Source: Chamaelirium japonicum
Lineage: Eukaryota > Streptophyta > Magnoliopsida > Liliales > Melanthiaceae
Length of the DNA: 64,000 nucleotides
Assembly: GCA_947650365.1 (NCBI GenBank)
Contig: OX393549.1
Span: 22,097,572 to 22,161,571 of the forward strand
Direction: 5' to 3'
Within the stretch, counting starts at the first letter, position 1. Every line of letters begins with the position of its first letter. The position numbers were made by a program, and so were the translations under genes. Positions 1-9,734 of this stretch are shown here, piece after piece. The notes under the pieces were generated by a model that made no database searches, was not told the DNA's origin, and saw nothing but the letters and a program-made list of their open reading frames with translations.

Positions 1-1125
1 CACGTCCTTCCTTGAACCCGTGAACCCTAAAAAGCTCCTCATCTCTTATATAAAGGGTGGCACGGACGAACCGAAGGGGGGACGAACGGAGAGCTCTCAC
101 ATACCCGAACATCTCACCATCTCCATCATCACCACCTTCACCAACCCGGAGCTCTTGGGACCATCTACAACCCGCATCTCTCATCCCCATCTTCATCACC
201 ACCGGAGGAGCCCTCATAACCTTACACCGCCCACCATCTTCATCTTCACCATCACCCGGGCCACACCCCAGCATCTACGGACCCGGACTACGCATCTCGA
301 AGCCACGGCCATCACCACGCAACCGTCTCCAAGCCGAGCCGCGTCATCATCGTCGCACATCGCCGTCATCGCCGGGTTCGTCGTCATCTGCAAAGGAATA
401 TCCGCCATCAACGACCACATGGCCATGCGAGGCTAAACCACCGTTCTAAGTTCTGGATGAAGCCTTGTAGTTGTATCTAAACCATGCTCTTATTTGATTT
501 TCATATTTTAGTGCGTTTAATGAAAATAAAGTGATCTTTGCTCATTCATGCTTGATTAAAATTTCTGTAATAAGTTAGTTTTATTCTCCGTTATTATCAG
601 AGTTCTACAGAGGTTTATCGCATAGTTTTATTCTTCGTCATTACGAGTAGTTTTACGGAGAATCATTACATAGTCTTGGCTTCTGTTATTACTCCGAATT
701 TTACGGAGAATTATTTCTGGCTTATTCCATTAAAGCGAGGAAGATCACTACATTCGTGATCGTAATAGTGCTCCATTGAATATCATTCACGGAGATAGAT
801 TGACTTCGTATCTCCGTGAGAATCCTGGAAATCATCTAAAAGTATAGTTTAGATCGCTACTTGTGCGGATTCTAAAGCTTAGAATATCCATCCATATAGA
901 CTACACCCTCAATCTTAATTAGCTTTCAGTTTTGCGTTCCGTAATTCCCGTTATAAAACAATTTCACAAAAAAATCAACCTTTTTAAACTAAGATATAAA
1001 ATTAATTAGCTTTAACTTTCCTTTAATTAGTTTTGATCCAAGTCTCTGTGGGATCGACCCGTATTTGCCACTGTCTATCAGATAGACGCCGTGCACTTGC
1101 GGTATAACAATTTAAAATCACAACA
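1..1125 (+). mobile_element. Element A left (5') LTR, partial
   Basis: This stretch matches 11333-12457 base for base at a constant offset of 11332, with no indels. I see only two substitutions (near base 73 and at 787). It ends in ...CACAACA and is followed directly by a tRNA-Asp-type primer site, which fixes the LTR end. The first ~1.6 kb of the LTR (most of U3) lies outside the window. A TATA box at 47-54 puts the transcription start near base 80, so most of what is visible is R/U5. A histidine/proline/serine-rich reading frame at 20-436 is a by-product of CATCAC-rich DNA and is not called as a gene. Confidence 0.95.
47..54 (+). promoter_or_regulatory. TATA box of element A left LTR
   Basis: TATATAAA followed by GGGTGG, repeated at 11379-11386 in the right LTR. 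It is the only good TATA box in the visible part of this LTR. Confidence 0.75.
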
Positions 1126-1131
1126 AGTTTT

Positions 1132-1149
1132 TGGCGCCGTTGCCGGGGA
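1132..1149 (+). promoter_or_regulatory. Primer-binding site (tRNA-Asp type) of element A
   Basis: TGGCGCCGTTGCCGGGGA begins six bases after the LTR end. It is complementary to the 3' end of plant tRNA-Asp including CCA, the primer site typical of Athila-type Ty3 elements. Confidence 0.93.
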
Positions 1150-1260
1150 CTTGAGTTTGAAAACTATTAAAGTTTAGTTTTTATTTGCTTTAAAAAGAAA
1201 AAAAAAAAAAGTCAGTATTAGAATTTTAGTTATTCTCGTTCGTATTTTATCTTCTTAGTA

Positions 1261-1338
1261 CTTATTTTTTATTGTGTTTTACTTTTCAGGTACTTACACG
1301 CTCAACGGAAAACTTGCATAAGCATCGCCAAGGTAAGT
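1261..1338 (+). promoter_or_regulatory. Candidate splice signals in the element A leader
   Basis: A pyrimidine-rich run ends in an acceptor-like TTTTCAG at 1283-1289. A near-consensus donor AG^GTAAGT follows with its boundary after 1332. Both lie between the primer site and gag. Athila-type elements are known to splice a subgenomic RNA for their 3' ORF. Use of these sites is inferred. Confidence 0.5.
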
Positions 1339-1487
1339 ACTCAAATCCTTACCCACGCCTCTCCAGTCAGTGGGTTTGATTACTCCTATTGCTTATTCCT
1401 GCTGATTCAATAACCGTAGTAATTAGGGTAATCGGCTAATGTGCAAACTTTCACCGTAGATCAAATAATCGAATTGCATTGCAACTT

Positions 1488-1569
1488 TGTAAGGTTGTCG
1501 CCAGCTCGGCACATACACCTCTTATAGTTGTATGTGTGTCTCAGTCTGAGGTGTACACTCAACCTTGCA
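1488..1569 (+). other. Structured-RNA motif, copy 1 (AGCTCGGC stem-loop)
   Basis: The outer helix pairs 1488-1497 with 1560-1569 (AAGGTTG with CAACCTT, extended through one G-U pair). The conserved core AGCTCGGC is at 1503-1510. An apical hairpin pairs ACATACA (1511-1517) with TGTATGT (1529-1535), and the 3' strand reads GTGTCTCAGTCTG. The same architecture recurs at 8229-8308 and, on the minus strand, at 34623-34692. It lies in the 5' leader, 223 bases before the gag start. Confidence 0.7.
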
Positions 1570-1791
1570 TCGATAGAAACCATTTGCTAGGGTGCTGCAT
1601 TGCATAATAGTAGATTCTCTATTTGCATAAGTATTCTGATAAAGTACGTACTTTGTTTTCTTTACTAGCATATCATTATATTAGTTAAACTACTATTACT
1701 TAATTGGCACACTAATCTGGACACACAGTCCGCAGTTTGGGCACGTGTAGGAAAACGATTAGTTAGAATTGATTATAATAACATCGTAGAA

Positions 1792-4700
1792 ATGGCGGAA
1801 CAGCCGCAAGCAATCACCTTAGGGGATTATATGTATCCCACTAGGGCTACACAACCTTCTTGCATAACCTTACCCAATACTAATGCAAAATTTGAATTAA
1901 AATCTGGCTTAATCCAAATGCTTCCCGTCTTTCGGGGAATGGAGCAGGAAAATCCATATCAACATGTGAGGGAATTTGAGGACATATGTGGAACAATGAA
2001 ATTCGATAATATGTCCGAAGAAAACCTCAAACTTAGGTTATTTCCCTTCTCGCTAAAAGAAAAGGCTAAAGCATGGCTTTATGCCTTACAAGCTGGATCC
2101 ATAACTACTTGGGTAGGCCTACTCGAGCTCTTTTATAGAAAATTCTATTCTAAACAAAAGACGGCCTCGATTCGTCAGGCCTTGAATGTGTTTCACCAAC
2201 TGGAAGGTGAAGCTCTCTATAAATACATAGAAAGATTTAAGGACCTACTTCTGCACTGTCCACATCATGGCTTTGAAAAAATTAGACTAGTCCAAATCCT
2301 TTATGAAGGGTTGAACTACCCATCTAAGACCATGGTAGAATCATGTTGTAATGGTGAGTTCACCAAAAAGACAGCAGATCAAGCCTGGACCTACTTAGAA
2401 GAAATTGCCGAGAACACACTACAGTGGGAACCAATCAATGAAGAATATAGGAAACCCCTCCCTATTGCGCAAGGTGGGCTCTATAAAGTGGAACCTAAAT
2501 TCGAAGCAGAAGCTAAACTAGCTACTGTGATGAGACGCTTAGAGGCTCTAGAAATGAATCAAGGAAATAGGACTCCCACTCCGAATACCTTAGAGGCACT
2601 AAGTCTTAATCAAACTATGAGTTGCAATAATGAGCTTAGCTTTCCTAATTGTTCAATTTGTAGTGAGCCTACCCATGCAGATCATCGATGCCCGATGGTA
2701 GGGGGACAAGAAAATAATATGGAAAAAATTAATGCTTTGTATCAAAATAATCGTTTTGATAATCAACAAAGGTATAATCCATATTCAAACACTTACAATG
2801 AAGGATGGAAGAATCATCCAAATTTCTCGTGGACTAAAGGTCCGTACCAAGGTGGCCCATCTCAATCTGTACCACCTCCAGGATTTCAAAAGCCACCTAT
2901 ACAAAATGCCACCCCTAACCCAGATAATCAAAGAATCAATTCTCTAGAGGAAACGATGAAACTATTAGCTCAGAATACCCTCCAATTCCAACAGAGCACC
3001 GCACAAAGCATTAGTGCTAACACGCAATCTATTGCGAAGTTAGAATACACTGTTAGTCAACTAGCTGATTCTTTGAATACAAGGGATAAGGGTACATTCC
3101 CGAGTCAACCTGAGGCTAACCCTAAAGGATCAAATCTAAGGGGTCAATTTGAAATTCATGACATCAAAGGAAAAGGCCATGCGCAGGCCAATGCAATCAC
3201 TACACTTAGGTCAGGACGGCAAGTTGATAACATGATAGAACCTCCTAAGGAAACTGAGGAACCTAGGCAGAATGATATAATAACTGAAGAAACACCTGAA
3301 GAGGAGCCAAAATCACAAGAGGAAACCAGGGAGAACACAATACACGATACTGAAAATATGGCATCACCTAGTGAACCACCTCTTAGAACCTATATTCCTA
3401 GAGCCCCATATCCTCAAAGGCTAGAGCCAGCAAAGAAGAAAATGCAAATGGACAATATGTTAGAAATTTTCAAACAAGTTAAAATCAACATTCCACTCTT
3501 AGATGCAATCCAACAAATACCTACATACGCTAAATTCTTAAAGGATCTTTGCACTTTTAAGAAAGCAACTAATGTACCCAAGAGAGCATTTCTGGCTCAG
3601 CAAGCTAGTTCGGTTATTTCATGCTCAACCCCTATCAAATATAAGGACCCTGGTTGTCCTACTATTTCCTGTGAAATAGGGGAATATCATATTGAGAAAG
3701 CCTTGCTCGACTTAGGTGCGAGTGTCAACCTCCTTCCATATTCCATATATGAAGAACTAGGTCTGGGGGAGTTAAAACCCACTAGATTGACCCTCCAGCT
3801 AGCTGATGCTTCAATTCGATATCCTAAAGGGATAGTGGAAGATGTCCTCATCAAAGTGGGAGAGTTTGTATTCCCTGTTGACTTTGTGGTCCTGGATACA
3901 AAACCACCAACTGAATTTACTAATCGAGTACCGGTAATCTTAGGGCGACCTTTCCTAGCAACATCGAACGCACTAATTAACTGTCGGAATGGTGTTATGA
4001 ATATCTCTTTCGGTAACATGACAATACAAGTGAATATATTTAATGTGAGCAAACAACCGAGAGATGAAAGTGATGAAGTAGAAGAGGTCAACTACTTGCA
4101 AGAACAAGAAGAAAGTTTAGTATCGCAAGTAAACTATGATGACCCACTGGAAGCCTGCCTTGCATATTTTGGAAAAGATTTTGATATTGATGATCATATC
4201 AATGAAATCAATGCACTACTAGAAGCTACCCCTTCTTTCGGAATGGACAAATGGCAGCCTAAGCCAGAAATCCTCACACCTTCTCTGACACCACCTGTAC
4301 CTTCAATAATAAAGCCCCCGAAGTTAGAACTAAAACCATTACCACAAAATCTTAAATATGTATTCTTAGGATCTGCTGAAACTCTTCCTGTCATAATAGC
4401 TTCAGACCTAGACGAAGACCAAGAGAAACAACTTGTTGAAATCCTTAAGGATCATAAAGAAGCTATAGGATGGTCAATAGCCGATATAAAGGGCATAAGT
4501 CCCTCTGTGGTTCAACATAGAATCTATCTCGAGGAAGAGACTAAAACAAGTCGAGAACCGCAAAGGCGGCTAAACCCTGCAATGAAGGAAGTGGTTAGGA
4601 CAGAAGTACTAAAACTTTTGGATACCGGAGTGATTTACCCGATTTCAGATAGCTCCTGGGTGAGCCCTGTCCAAGTAGTTCCAAAGAAATCGGGTATCAC

Positions 4701-7224
4701 AGTGGTGATAAATGAAGGTAATGAGTTGGTGCCTACAAGAGTGCAAACTGGATGGAGAGTATGTATTGACTATAGGAAGTTAAACTCTGCTACACGAAAA
4801 GATCACTTTCCACTCCCTTTCATAGATCAAATGCTAGAGCGGTTAGCCGGACATGCTTACTACTGTTTTTTAGATGGTTATTCCGGTTATAACCAAATTC
4901 CTATAGCACCAGAGGATCAAGAGAAAACTACATTCACTTGTCCATTTGGAACGTTCGCCTATAGACGCATGCCCTTTGGGTTATGTAATGCACCTGCTAC
5001 ATTTCAGCGGTGTATGACTAGTATCTTCTCTGATATGGTTGAACGTTTTCTGGAAGTATTTATGGATGACTTTTCAGTCTTTGGATCCAATTATCAAGAG
5101 TGCTTGCAACATTTAGAACTCGTGCTTGTAAGATGCAAAGAGAAAAATCTAGTGCTAAATTGGGAAAAATGTCATTTCATGGTGAAGAAAGGAATAGTCT
5201 TAGGGCATGTCATCTCTGATAAAGGGATTGAGGTAGACAAAGCAAAGATTGATCTAATCTCTAACCTTCCACCCCCACGATCGGTTAAAGATATAAGATC
5301 ATTCTTAGGCCATGCTGGGTTTTATAGGCGATTCATTAAAGATTTTAGTAAAATTTCAAGACCGTTATGCAATTTACTTTCCAAAGATGTACCTTTTACC
5401 TTTGATGAATCCTGTCTAGAAGCTTTCGAGCGATTAAAAAAAGAACTTACCTCTGCCCCCATCATCCAGCCTCCTAACTGGTCCATCCCATTTGAAATCA
5501 TGTGTGACGCATCAGATCATGCCATTGGAGCCGTTTTGGGTCAAAGAGTAGATAAGCTGCCCCATGTAATCTATTATACGAGTCGTACTCTAAATGATGC
5601 ACAGCTAAACTACACTACAACTGAAAAAGAATTGTTAGCTGTAGTCTTTGCCCTAGAAAAATTTAGACCTTATTTGATAGGATCTAAGGTCATCGTGTAT
5701 ACAGATCATACGGCTTTACGGTACCTTCTCTCAAAAAAAGATACCAAAGCTCGATTGATTCGATGGATCCTTCTATTACAAGAATATGATCTAGAAATTC
5801 GGGACAAAAAGGGCAGCGAAAATGTAGTCGCAGATCATCTCTCTAGGTTAAACTTAGATTCCTTTAGTAAGGAACTTCCTCTACATGAAAGTTTTCCCGA
5901 TGAGCAGTTGCTACAAATCTCTAAACTCCCATGGTTTGCAGATATAGTAAACTACCGAGTCACTGAGGAGATGCCTAGTCATTGGTCGAAACAAGATAAA
6001 TCTAAATTTTTATCTGAGGTAAAATATTTCTTTTGGGATGACCCCTACCTTTTTAAATATTGTCCCGACCAAATCATTCGAAGATGTGTCCCTGATCATG
6101 AGCATAATAGTGTGATAGCATTTTGCCATGACTATGCTTGTGGCGGCCATTTTAGTGCTAAAAAGACAGCTGCCAAGATTCTGCAATGTGGCTTCTACTG
6201 GCCCACGATGTTTAAAGATTGTCATGCATTATGTGTAAGTTGTGAACGATGTCAAAAGCTTGACAAAATAACCAATCGAAATATGATGCCCCTAAATCCT
6301 ATTTTGATAGTTGAAATTTTTGACGTTTGGGGTATAGATTTTATGGGGCCATTTCCAAGCTCTTTCGGAAATTTATATATCTTGCTTGCAGTTGATTATG
6401 TTTCAAAATGGGTTGAGGCAATACCGACCAAGACCAATGATAGCCAAGTAGTGATCAAGTTTGTAAAAGATTATATTTTTAGTCGGTTCGGTACACCTAG
6501 GGCGATCATAAGTGATGGCGGAAGCCATTTTTGTAATAGCACCTTCGATAGATTAATGAAGAAATATTCGGTCACCCATAAGGTTGCTACACCCTATCAT
6601 CCACAAACAAGTGGCCAAGTGGAAGTCTCGAATAGGCAGATCAAGCAAATTCTCGAGAAAACCGTCAATCCGAATCGAAAAGACTGGTCGGTACGGCTGA
6701 TAGATGCGTTATGGGCCTATCGAACTGCTTATAAAACTCCACTAGGAATGTCCCCATATAGGCTTGTGTATGGTAAGGCTTGCCACTTGCCAGTTGAATT
6801 AGAACATAGGGCCTACTGGGCAATTAAGACATTCAATTTTGATTTACCCTCAGCCGGTAACCTTCGCAAGCTACAACTGAATGAGCTTGATGAAATACGA
6901 AATGATGCATATGAAAATGCAAAAATCTATAAAGAGCGGATGAAAGCAACACATGATAAATCCATCCTAAGAAAATCATTCGAACCGGGTATGAAAGTTC
7001 TCTTGTACAATTCCAGATTAAATTTATTTCCCGGAAAATTAAGATCTCGTTGGTCTGGCCCCTTTATAGTTCGTGTAGTTCATTATCATGGGGCCATAGA
7101 AATTGAGAACCCCCAGAATGGTGATATTTTCAAGGTAAATGGGCAAAGGCTAAAGCCATTTTTAGAACTAAAAGATAAGGTTGTAGAGGAGATTCTCTTA
7201 CAAGATCCTCTTTACACTGACTAA
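1792..7224 (+). CDS. gag-pol: Athila-type Ty3/gypsy Gag-Pol polyprotein, intact
   Basis: This single open frame of 1810 codons encodes the capsid protein and all replication enzymes of element A. Gag covers about residues 1-430, with a CCHC zinc knuckle (C-x2-C-x4-H-x4-C) near 286-299. The retropepsin is near 640, with the active site written D-L-G-A as is usual in Athila, and a later ILGRPF. Reverse transcriptase spans about 970-1160, with F-M-D-D near 1090 and the long insertion before the [12 protein letters not shown] block. RNase H is near 1235-1365, starting at MCDASD. Integrase follows with an HHCC zinc site, the catalytic D, D and E ([21 protein letters not shown]) and a C-terminal GPF module. 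The start ATG has A at -3 and G at +4. No stop or frameshift interrupts it, so it may be functional. Confidence 0.96.
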   Translation: MAEQPQAITLGDYMYPTRATQPSCITLPNTNAKFELKSGLIQMLPVFRGMEQENPYQHVREFEDICGTMKFDNMSEENLKLRLFPFSLKEKAKAWLYALQAGSITTWVGLLELFYRKFYSKQKTASIRQALNVFHQLEGEALYKYIERFKDLLLHCPHHGFEKIRLVQILYEGLNYPSKTMVESCCNGEFTKKTADQAWTYLEEIAENTLQWEPINEEYRKPLPIAQGGLYKVEPKFEAEAKLATVMRRLEALEMNQGNRTPTPNTLEALSLNQTMSCNNELSFPNCSICSEPTHADHRCPMVGGQENNMEKINALYQNNRFDNQQRYNPYSNTYNEGWKNHPNFSWTKGPYQGGPSQSVPPPGFQKPPIQNATPNPDNQRINSLEETMKLLAQNTLQFQQSTAQSISANTQSIAKLEYTVSQLADSLNTRDKGTFPSQPEANPKGSNLRGQFEIHDIKGKGHAQANAITTLRSGRQVDNMIEPPKETEEPRQNDIITEETPEEEPKSQEETRENTIHDTENMASPSEPPLRTYIPRAPYPQRLEPAKKKMQMDNMLEIFKQVKINIPLLDAIQQIPTYAKFLKDLCTFKKATNVPKRAFLAQQASSVISCSTPIKYKDPGCPTISCEIGEYHIEKALLDLGASVNLLPYSIYEELGLGELKPTRLTLQLADASIRYPKGIVEDVLIKVGEFVFPVDFVVLDTKPPTEFTNRVPVILGRPFLATSNALINCRNGVMNISFGNMTIQVNIFNVSKQPRDESDEVEEVNYLQEQEESLVSQVNYDDPLEACLAYFGKDFDIDDHINEINALLEATPSFGMDKWQPKPEILTPSLTPPVPSIIKPPKLELKPLPQNLKYVFLGSAETLPVIIASDLDEDQEKQLVEILKDHKEAIGWSIADIKGISPSVVQHRIYLEEETKTSREPQRRLNPAMKEVVRTEVLKLLDTGVIYPISDSSWVSPVQVVPKKSGITVVINEGNELVPTRVQTGWRVCIDYRKLNSATRKDHFPLPFIDQMLERLAGHAYYCFLDGYSGYNQIPIAPEDQEKTTFTCPFGTFAYRRMPFGLCNAPATFQRCMTSIFSDMVERFLEVFMDDFSVFGSNYQECLQHLELVLVRCKEKNLVLNWEKCHFMVKKGIVLGHVISDKGIEVDKAKIDLISNLPPPRSVKDIRSFLGHAGFYRRFIKDFSKISRPLCNLLSKDVPFTFDESCLEAFERLKKELTSAPIIQPPNWSIPFEIMCDASDHAIGAVLGQRVDKLPHVIYYTSRTLNDAQLNYTTTEKELLAVVFALEKFRPYLIGSKVIVYTDHTALRYLLSKKDTKARLIRWILLLQEYDLEIRDKKGSENVVADHLSRLNLDSFSKELPLHESFPDEQLLQISKLPWFADIVNYRVTEEMPSHWSKQDKSKFLSEVKYFFWDDPYLFKYCPDQIIRRCVPDHEHNSVIAFCHDYACGGHFSAKKTAAKILQCGFYWPTMFKDCHALCVSCERCQKLDKITNRNMMPLNPILIVEIFDVWGIDFMGPFPSSFGNLYILLAVDYVSKWVEAIPTKTNDSQVVIKFVKDYIFSRFGTPRAIISDGGSHFCNSTFDRLMKKYSVTHKVATPYHPQTSGQVEVSNRQIKQILEKTVNPNRKDWSVRLIDALWAYRTAYKTPLGMSPYRLVYGKACHLPVELEHRAYWAIKTFNFDLPSAGNLRKLQLNELDEIRNDAYENAKIYKERMKATHDKSILRKSFEPGMKVLLYNSRLNLFPGKLRSRWSGPFIVRVVHYHGAIEIENPQNGDIFKVNGQRLKPFLELKDKVVEEILLQDPLYTD

Positions 7225-7440
7225 TCCCATAAGAACCATGTCGGGCTGACGACACTAAACTTAGCACTTACTGGGAGGTAACCCAGATTGCATGATGCAT
7301 ATATTTATAAACTTTCGAAAAAAAAAAAATATATCTATATAAAAAAATTATAAAAAAATAAAATTTATGTGTACATGTTTTTTTTCTTCATTTTTATATT
7401 AGCATTTTTGTTTTCTGATTTCTATATGACAAAAATTGGT

Positions 7441-7460
7441 ATTATCTTTTCCTTTTCAGG
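7441..7460 (+). promoter_or_regulatory. Candidate 3' splice site ahead of the retropepsin ORF
   Basis: A long pyrimidine run ends TTTTCAG^G with the boundary after 7459, 111 bases before the ORF at 7571. Joined to the donor after 1332 it would remove gag-pol and put this ORF first on a subgenomic RNA. Inferred from sequence only. Confidence 0.5.
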
Positions 7461-7570
7461 ACAGACTTAGTTCATTCAGAATCTATCTCACGAGGAGTGC
7501 ACCCCTGCATCTTCACTACAACAAGACAATCTATATATCAAGGGAGGTTGGCTAGTAAACACTTGCATTC

Positions 7571-8089
7571 ATGTCTACATCTGATAATCTTGTCTCATCA
7601 TTTTCACACCTAGAAATAGAGACTGATGTTGATGACCATTTTGAAAGATCAAATGTGTTTGAAACCATTGGATGCCTTATGGATTTTGCTCTATCTGTTA
7701 CTATTTTAGTGGATAGCGGTAGCTGCAATAATTTAATTTCTAAATCTTTTACTGATGTCCTCGATATAGAACATATCCCCATCAAAGAACCATATTCATT
7801 AGCATGGCTGTTTAAGGCTCCCACAATAGATGTCACACATAGGGTTTACCCCGCCATATCAATTCAGGATTACTCTAATGTAATCCCTCTGGACATAGCA
7901 CTCATGGATTCTTATGATATAGTTCTCGGTCGACCTTGGTTATATGACCGCCACGTGCTGTACGACGGGCGACTTAACACTATGAACTTTCTCTTTCAGC
8001 ACAAATATTTCACACTCTGGCCTCAACGCCCATTATTCCATAATATCATATCCCTACCACCGATCGCGAACATTGAGGACAATGTCTAA
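7571..8089 (+). CDS. Standalone retropepsin-like protein (172 aa) in the env position of element A
   Basis: This is a short protein made almost entirely of one aspartic-protease fold of the retropepsin type. The catalytic loop VDSGSCNNLIS is at about residues 55-65, and the flap-side strand YDIVLGRPWLYDRHVLYDG is near 116-134. The order of conserved blocks (DSGSC, then PYSLAWL, then LGRPW-x-DR-x-x-x-DG) resembles the protease segment of chromovirus-like Ty3 Pol proteins more than Athila's own protease, which has DLGA and is already present in gag-pol. I see no signal peptide, membrane segment or RT. Athila elements usually keep an envelope-like ORF here. The frame is intact in a very young element, which suggests it is maintained. 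Whether it cleaves Gag, has another role or is a passenger is unknown. Confidence 0.8.
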   Translation: MSTSDNLVSSFSHLEIETDVDDHFERSNVFETIGCLMDFALSVTILVDSGSCNNLISKSFTDVLDIEHIPIKEPYSLAWLFKAPTIDVTHRVYPAISIQDYSNVIPLDIALMDSYDIVLGRPWLYDRHVLYDGRLNTMNFLFQHKYFTLWPQRPLFHNIISLPPIANIEDNV

Positions 8090-8092
8090 TTT

Positions 8093-8105
8093 AGGTTTGG
8101 GGGTG
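8093..8105 (+). promoter_or_regulatory. Second polypurine-tract-like site in element A
   Basis: AGGTTTGGGGGTG, immediately after the stop of the retropepsin ORF, differs at one base from the true 3' polypurine tract at 9722-9734. It could be an extra plus-strand priming site or a duplicated tract. Confidence 0.5.
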
Positions 8106-8228
8106 ATTTTCATTGCTTGCATCGGGCGTTTTAATTTAGTACGTATTGATATATTTTATTTTATTTTTTTTTATTTTTTAAAAAAAGAAAAATAAAATTT
8201 ATTATAAAAAAAAAATTTGCATCAACTT

Positions 8229-8308
8229 ACGCTATAGTGGGACAGCTCGGCATATACGTCTTGGCGTATATGTGTCTCGTCTGTAGTCCCCTACCAAAAC
8301 TATAGCGT
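8229..8308 (+). other. Structured-RNA motif, copy 2 (AGCTCGGC stem-loop)
   Basis: This is the best-paired copy. A perfect 9-bp outer helix joins ACGCTATAG (8229-8237) to CTATAGCGT (8300-8308). A second helix joins GGGAC (8239-8243) to GTCCC (8286-8290). The core AGCTCGGC is at 8244-8251, an apical hairpin pairs ATATACG (8252-8258) with CGTATAT (8265-8271), and the 3' strand is GTGTCTCGTCTGTA. Helix sequences differ from copy 1 while the cores are the same, as expected for a conserved RNA fold. Confidence 0.75.
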
Positions 8309-9721
8309 TTGTATAGAAATATATAGGAATTTGCATTTGCATGTTTTTATTTTCTTTTTCATATTTTAGTTTCTTATCGTATTACTTTTGCCTTCCGCTT
8401 CGTTATTTTCAAAAAAAAAAAAAAATTATATATATATTTCACCTTTATTTCAGGTTTTGTAATATAATTCGATTGTACTCGAATAGGACTATAAGGCACC
8501 TGGTAATCAAGGTATAAAGTCCAAGGATCAGCTAGAAAAGTATGTCTAATATGGTTCTGACCCTTAGTAACCTTTTAGAAATTGTCAAAACAAACTAGAC
8601 TTGACTTTTCACTTCACATCTGGCTTACACCTCTAGGGTCTAGATTCAAAGCTTTCATATCACCTAATAGTCACTTGGAGTCCTGATGAACCATGCGGAT
8701 CTGGTTCACTTGGTTTGAAAAAAAAAAATATATCATTAGAAAAGCGACCAGTGAATTCTAAGGTATAGCGGAAAGGGCTACCTATTAGCATGGTATAGGA
8801 CCTAATTATGTAAAAGTCTTAACCTGTATGCCCTAATATGAGTGAAGCCTGGTCGATAGGGTTATGAGAATGATCCTATGGATGCAGAGTGAATCAAATA
8901 TAAAGGCAACATGAGGATGGCTACCTAACTCATGAGAGCGTTGGCAGCGTGTCATGGGCATAGAGTGCAGCTGGCATGGTACAAGTTAGGAAGGGATATA
9001 TAATTAGATTAAAAAAAAAAAAAAGAAAAAAAAAAAGAAAAAAAAAAAAAGAAAAAAAAAAATGAGACCGAAAAAAAAAAGAGAAAAAAAAAAAAATAGT
9101 GTGAAAGCCGTCGCTATAAACAATGTGGGGAAACTGGAATATCACATATAAAGCCGAAAGGTATTAAGGTGAATATCCACAACTCTCACTAGCCTGTCTA
9201 GATTAGCTGGTTTTGACTCAGGTTCTAAGGTCGACTTTGACCGTTCTAGAAGACAGTTAGAATGATATGAATGTAGAGAACCAAAACCCCAGTTGTGTTT
9301 TGCCCAGACAGCACCGTGCACTCGAGCATAGTTGACCTTGACCTTTTCTAGCGGGAAACTAATAGTTAGAACCTAAAGTGCTTACTTCGAAAGCTGAAAC
9401 TTGGGCTAGATGTCTTGCGAGTCTTGTGCCTTAGAAATTCTATTTTTGAGTACTTTTTAATTATTCTGCGAAACCGACTTTTCTTATTTCTTATTTTTAA
9501 AAATAAAAAAAAAATGAAAAAAAAAGGGGTTGGAATTTTGTGGGTAGATTCACTGCAAACCCTCACGAGATAAAACTCGTCCACTGGGGTAACCCAGGGG
9601 TTTAAAGGCTTGTTGCACATGCTAAGTGCAATCGCGATTCCTGCGAAAGTGAGTTAGGAGTTTTTATTTTGTCATTTACTTTGTTTATTTTTCTTTCCTT
9701 ACTCGAGGGCGAGCAAGATTT
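8309..9721 (+). other. Non-coding 3' region of element A
   Basis: No ORF here resembles a known protein. The stretch holds an acceptor-like TTTCAG ending at 8453, several poly-A runs and a purine-only tract at about 9011-9093. Such long untranslated 3' regions are normal in Athila-type elements. Confidence 0.7.
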
Positions 9722-9734
9722 AAGTTTGGGGGTG
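9722..9734 (+). promoter_or_regulatory. 3' polypurine tract of element A
   Basis: AAGTTTGGGGGTG sits immediately before the TGATGAGCG start of the right LTR and would prime plus-strand DNA synthesis. Confidence 0.85.

Noticed and set aside
20..449. Overlapping open frames in the element A LTR (also at 11223-11781)
   Set aside because: They are His/Pro/Ser/Thr-rich products of CATCAC-type DNA in R/U5, exist in several phases at once and match no protein family I know.
1132..1149. A tRNA gene fragment
   Set aside because: The match covers only the 3' 18 bases in antisense and lies next to an LTR, which is what a primer-binding site looks like; no tRNA cloverleaf is present.
1488..8308. Identifying the AGCTCGGC stem-loop as a hammerhead or twister ribozyme
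   Set aside because: The hammerhead core (CTGATGA with GAAA) is absent and I do not see the twister conserved blocks, so I left the motif unassigned.
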